Part shown: positions 6,369 to 9,410 of the stretch, in pieces
How the letters are laid out: every line of letters starts with the position of its first letter
Numbering within the stretch: the stretch's first letter is position 1
Origin: Treponema sp.
GTDB taxonomy: Bacteria; Spirochaetota; Spirochaetia; Treponematales; Breznakiellaceae
NCBI GenBank assembly: GCA_009776715.1
Contig: WRNF01000042.1
Span: 1-9,410 of the forward strand
Reading direction: 5' to 3'
DNA length: 9,410 bases
Program-made: the position numbers and the translations under genes
Notes under the pieces: model-generated
Database searches by the model: none
What the model was told of the DNA's origin: nothing
The model's input: the letters and a program-made list of their open reading frames with translations, nothing else

Positions 6369-7538
6369 CTATTGTCTTTTCAGGAACAGCATTAACGGCA
6401 GATGGTCGCTCAACCCGTAACCTGTCCGCGGATTGTATGCAACCGGAAAACCTTTTGCGCTGGCAAATGGCGGGACATTAATTACCTTGCAGCTGCTGTA
6501 ATCCCAGCCTGTGCCGTCAAATAAATGCCCGGAAAGCAAAAAGTGATCTATTGTTTCCCAGTTGTTTTTATAATAATAACTGCCGTCTTCCAAATCATCG
6601 GTCCAGGGCGAGTACAGCATTTGCACTCCGTCCGGAAAAAATTTTGGCACAGGAGGTTTTTGTTTGCTAATGATAATAAAATCTTTTTGCAGTTCGCTAA
6701 TTATTGCGCCTGTTTCCATGCTGCCGTCCAGTCCGTATAAATTAACAAGCTGCGCTGAACGCGGATCATCTGGCAGCAAAGCGCAGATGTCAGTTCCGCT
6801 GCGCCGGTAAAATTCATCGTGGTTTTCATTTAAATCGCCCATAACAATAACCGGAATGTTTGATTCGCTGTGTTCCAGTTCTCTTATCCGGCGAAGAATG
6901 ATCCGTGCCGAAGCTCTGCGGGTGCTTTCTGTAACATCTTCGCCGCCGAGCTTTGATTTCCAATGGCAAACAAAAAGTATAATTGATGCATCATTCGCTT
7001 CCGGTTCAACCGCAGTTTTACCGGAAGTAAGGACTCTGGCTTCCAGCATTGGGCGCGGGGCAATTTCCCCGTCAATGTACACCGAGTGCGATTTAGTTTC
7101 ATCCAGAGGGAAACGGCTTAATAAACCTACGCCCAGGGCCATTCCCGGAATATTGGCAAAATGCGTCCAATTGTACCCGAATCTTGACAGGGCCTCTGCA
7201 AGATCATGCATCACTCTGGATGATTCCACTTCCTGCATTGCGATAATGTCCGGCCTTTCTGACATGCCTTCTATGGCCGCTGAAATAACATTCAGCCGCC
7301 CCCGGTATTTCTCCTGCGACCAGCCTTCCGATTCAAAATATTCCGCATATTCCGTTCCGTCTTCCGTTCCGTCAAAAAGAGCTTGAAGGTTCCATGTCAT
7401 AATAGCGATGGAATCCTTTGCAACATTTGCCTGGCTTTCGTCTGCGGAAATATTGCATCCGGCGCATCCAATGCAGAATACCTGCAATGCAGCAGCGCAG
7501 AGCAATCCCTGCACAAATCTTTGTTTATTTATAATCAT
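6369..7538 (-). CDS. Exported endonuclease/exonuclease/phosphatase-family protein, probable lipoprotein
   Basis: The 389-residue protein has the metal-dependent EEP (DNase I-like) fold. Its catalytic residues are all visible: Asn50 in MTWN, Glu103 in IIAMQEVES, His192 in CHWKSK, Asp235 and Asn237 in VMGDLNEN, Asp331 in ETIDHF, and Asp378-His379 in LSDHLPL. It begins with a positively charged stretch, a hydrophobic segment (8-24) and clustered cysteines (22, 25, 28), consistent with a signal peptide and a loose spirochaete-type lipobox at FCIGC or CAGC. It probably acts outside the inner membrane. The fold covers nucleases, phosphoesterases and sphingomyelinases, so the substrate is open. The start at 7538 is preferred over ATG 7550 because GGAG (7545-7548) lies 6 bases upstream and a TATAAT box sits at 7553-7558. 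It converges on the thi operon and is divergent from the VWA gene. Confidence 0.85.
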   Translation of the reverse strand: MIINKQRFVQGLLCAAALQVFCIGCAGCNISADESQANVAKDSIAIMTWNLQALFDGTEDGTEYAEYFESEGWSQEKYRGRLNVISAAIEGMSERPDIIAMQEVESSRVMHDLAEALSRFGYNWTHFANIPGMALGVGLLSRFPLDETKSHSVYIDGEIAPRPMLEARVLTSGKTAVEPEANDASIILFVCHWKSKLGGEDVTESTRRASARIILRRIRELEHSESNIPVIVMGDLNENHDEFYRRSGTDICALLPDDPRSAQLVNLYGLDGSMETGAIISELQKDFIIISKQKPPVPKFFPDGVQMLYSPWTDDLEDGSYYYKNNWETIDHFLLSGHLFDGTGWDYSSCKVINVPPFASAKGFPVAYNPRTGYGLSDHLPLMLFLKRQ

Positions 7539-7552
7539 ATCAATCTCCATAC

Positions 7553-7558
7553 ATTATA
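7553..7558 (-). promoter_or_regulatory. Perfect -10 box upstream of the EEP gene
   Basis: On the minus strand the sequence reads TATAAT, with no good -35 at 16-18 bases. Transcription would start around 7546-7548, within or just before the GGAG that serves the 7538 start. This favours 7538 over the ATG at 7550, which would lie at or upstream of the transcript's 5' end. Confidence 0.35.
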
Positions 7559-7603
7559 TATGGCGTGAAAACGCGGTTTGCATTAGAATTTTATTGTTTT
7601 TTA

Positions 7604-7632
7604 TTGTTTTTTTTGTAATATTGTGATATATT
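7604..7632 (+). promoter_or_regulatory. Candidate promoter of the VWA gene
   Basis: TTGTTT (7604-7609) and TATATT (7627-7632) have the optimal 17-base spacing, and TGA directly before the -10 makes an extended -10. Transcription would start near 7639, leaving a 26-base leader with the AAGGAAGG ribosome-binding site (7648-7655). A TTTATTGTTT tract upstream makes the -35 somewhat ambiguous. Confidence 0.5.
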
Positions 7633-7664
7633 TAAAGTATAAATCTTAAGGAAGGATTATTAAT

Positions 7665-9152
7665 ATGAAAAAGTATGTTTTTTTGATTTCTAAAATTGCT
7701 TTATTAGCGGTTTCGCTTATTGGGTATTCATGCTATTCCGGGTTTTATGGTAAAGCAGGTTCCCCAAGCCGCTATTCTCCGGAATCGCCACTGTATCCGC
7801 CGCTTGACGGAATGGAAAACACGGACGAGTTTGACGAAATAACCGAAAACGATTTTATTTTGGCAGCGGAAAAGCCGGACTCGTATTTTTCGCTGAATAT
7901 AAATACCGCATCTTATGCGGTTATCAGGCGCAGCATAAACAACAATACCGCTATTTATAAAGACCAGGTATTGATTGAAGAAATGCTTAATTATTTCAAA
8001 TTTGATTATACGGTTCCGGCAGCAGGGGAAACACTCTCTCTTTCAGGCTCTCTGACCCCCTGCCCCTGGAACGAAGAAGCCCACTTGCTTTCGATTGGCA
8101 TTAAAACCGAAGAAGTCGAAATGAGCAATATTGACAATAATTTGGTCTTTCTTATCGATGTTTCCGGATCAATGTTCCCGAGTGACAGACTGCCGCTGGT
8201 GCAGGAGGCTTTCAAACTGTTGGCCGAAAACCTGAACAATAATGACCGCGTTTCAATAGTAACCTATGCTTCAGGCGTAGGCATCAGCCTTGACGGTGCA
8301 ATGGGTTATGAAAAAGGAAAAATATGCGCCGTTATTGAGGACCTTAACGCCGGCGGTTCAACTTCCGGAGCAGGAGGAATACAAAAAGCGTATGAGATTG
8401 CCGCTAAATATTTTAAGGAAAACGGCAACAACCGCGTCATTTTGGCCACGGACGGGGATTTTAATGTAGGCATTTCTTCACAAAGCGATCTGGAAAAATT
8501 CATTTCAGAAAAACGCGCTACCGGCATTTACCTGACAGTGCTGGGCGTGGGCATGGGCAACCAAAAAAACAACAAAATGGAAACACTCGCCAATTGCGGG
8601 AACGGCAACTTTGCATTCCTTGACTCAATTAACGAAGCGCGGAAAGTGCTTGTCGAAGAAGCCGGCGGAACATTAAAAACAGTCGCGAAAGACACAAAGG
8701 CAATGGTGAGCTTCAATCCTGATAATGTTGAAAAATACCGGCAGTTAGGTTATGAAAACAGGCAGTTAAGCGCAGAGGATTGGGAAGATGAAAACAAAGA
8801 CGCAGGCGAGTTAGGCGCAGGCCGCTGCATAACAGCCGTTTATGAAGTAATTCTGAAAGACGGCGGCAGTGCGTCCAGTCCCTTTGCTTGGGCTGCAGTG
8901 CGTTTCAAAGATCCGGAAACAGAAGCTTCGCGCGAAATTTCAATTGATATTTCCGTCCTTAGCATTCCCGATAATGACGTTAAATTCATTTCCGCCGTAG
9001 TCGAAAGCGCTTTAATTATGCGCAATTCCCCGTACAAGGCAGGGGCAAGCATCAATTCGGTAATAACCCGCCTTGAATCATTGGGGTTGAAAGACGAGTA
9101 CAAGCTTGAATTTTTAGATTTGATGAAAAAGTACAAACCGCAGATAAAGTAA
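7665..9152 (+). CDS. YfbK-like von Willebrand factor A domain lipoprotein
   Basis: The 495-residue protein has the three-part YfbK layout. After a signal peptide (1-22) with a possible loose lipobox at GYSC (Cys23), a YfbK N-terminal domain spans about 65-140 (YFSLNINTASYAVIRR at 74-89, LIEEMLNYF at 103-111, LTPCPWN at 130-136). A VWA domain follows at about 158-330, then a C-terminal domain (345-492) with GYENRQLSAEDWEDENKDAG (362-381). The metal-ion-dependent adhesion site is intact: Asp165, Ser167 and Ser169 in DVSGSM, Thr233 in GGSTSG and Asp263 in TDGD. VWA domains of this type bind ligands through a divalent metal; the partner here is unknown. The start is supported by AAGGAAGG at 7648-7655. 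At 495 residues it is somewhat shorter than E. coli YfbK. It stands alone, divergent from the EEP gene. Confidence 0.9.
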   Translation: MKKYVFLISKIALLAVSLIGYSCYSGFYGKAGSPSRYSPESPLYPPLDGMENTDEFDEITENDFILAAEKPDSYFSLNINTASYAVIRRSINNNTAIYKDQVLIEEMLNYFKFDYTVPAAGETLSLSGSLTPCPWNEEAHLLSIGIKTEEVEMSNIDNNLVFLIDVSGSMFPSDRLPLVQEAFKLLAENLNNNDRVSIVTYASGVGISLDGAMGYEKGKICAVIEDLNAGGSTSGAGGIQKAYEIAAKYFKENGNNRVILATDGDFNVGISSQSDLEKFISEKRATGIYLTVLGVGMGNQKNNKMETLANCGNGNFAFLDSINEARKVLVEEAGGTLKTVAKDTKAMVSFNPDNVEKYRQLGYENRQLSAEDWEDENKDAGELGAGRCITAVYEVILKDGGSASSPFAWAAVRFKDPETEASREISIDISVLSIPDNDVKFISAVVESALIMRNSPYKAGASINSVITRLESLGLKDEYKLEFLDLMKKYKPQIK

Positions 9153-9241
9153 GGTTAATACCGCTGGGCAAGCAGTTTTACATTTCTCGTCTATAACTTC
9201 AAACGACTAAAGCCGCACTTGGTGGCATTGGATGTCAAATG

Positions 9242-9280
9242 CACACGGATTTTCACAGATTAAACGGATTTTCACGGATT
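9242..9280 (-). repeat. Left array of 10-bp TCYGTGNWAA units
   Basis: Read on the minus strand, four units follow one another: TCCGTGAAAA, TCCGTTTAA (one base short), TCTGTGAAAA and TCCGTGTGC. The orientation is opposite to the array at 9351-9390, so the two can pair across a spacer of about 70 bases. Confidence 0.75.
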
Positions 9281-9297
9281 TTATTTTATTTTTAAAT

Positions 9298-9307
9298 TCT
9301 GTGTAAA
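9298..9307 (+). repeat. Isolated TCTGTGTAAA unit
   Basis: One copy identical to the first unit of the right array lies in the spacer between the two arrays, in the same orientation as the right array. Confidence 0.6.
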
Positions 9308-9350
9308 CCCGATGATTATTCTTGGTTTCAGTCCTAGAAATCTATATTCC

Positions 9351-9390
9351 TCTGTGTAAATCTGTGGAAATCCGTGCTAATCCGTGGCCT
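9351..9390 (+). repeat. Right array of four exact-spaced 10-bp units
   Basis: TCTGTGTAAA, TCTGTGGAAA, TCCGTGCTAA and TCCGTGGCCT stand in exact 10-base register. The consensus TCYGTGNWAA is conserved at its first six bases and variable afterwards. No reading frame or promoter explains the periodicity, which is close to one helical turn. Confidence 0.8.
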
Positions 9391-9410
9391 TTTTATAGCT
9401 TTAAAAGTTA

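Larger units (their letters stand above)
9153..9410. other. Gene-free right end of the window
   Basis: No coding region with a ribosome-binding site or family similarity is visible. The first 90 bases after the VWA stop show no clear terminator; the short GCT...AGC pairing near 9163-9173 is too weak. The remainder is occupied by inverted arrays of a 10-bp unit. Confidence 0.6.

Overview
The window is a roughly 40% GC, AT-rich bacterial chromosome segment. It most resembles a host-associated spirochaete of the Treponema type. This is an inference from low-GC intergenic DNA, two lipoprotein-like signal peptides with loose lipoboxes, a salvage-only thiamine operon and many small hairpin repeats; no rRNA or marker gene is present to confirm it.

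Layout, left to right. Positions 1-262 hold a nested palindromic, MITE-like repeat. A DeoR/GlpR-type regulator follows on the minus strand (284-1057), and its stop codon lies inside a TATTTGC heptamer repeat. A long AT-rich intergenic region (1058-1695) contains a likely promoter for the regulator and two 22-bp palindromes with the same TTCAATTGAA core. Next comes a two-gene plus-strand operon for membrane-quality proteins: an NfeD-family protein (1696-2154), apparently leaderless, overlapping an SPFH/stomatin protein (2151-3077) by 4 bases. The next intergenic gap (3078-3410) is half filled by a second small hairpin element.

The centre is a tightly overlapping plus-strand operon: thiD (3411-4223), thiM (4216-5034), thiE (5024-5680) and a HAD phosphatase (5661-6299). 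Together ThiD and ThiM phosphorylate salvaged hydroxymethylpyrimidine and hydroxyethylthiazole, and ThiE joins them into thiamine monophosphate. The HAD enzyme, overlapping thiE by 20 bases, is a good candidate for the thiamine monophosphate phosphatase. No thiC or thiG, no thiL or thiN, and no recognisable TPP riboswitch is seen in the window.

On the right, an exported endonuclease/exonuclease/phosphatase-family protein (6369-7538, minus) converges on the thi operon. It is divergent from a YfbK-like von Willebrand factor A lipoprotein (7665-9152, plus). The last 250 bases contain no gene but hold two oppositely oriented arrays of a 10-bp unit, TCYGTGNWAA.

No defence system, CRISPR array or integrase is visible. 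The most unusual material is in the repeats and the non-coding DNA, together with the thiE-HAD gene coupling.
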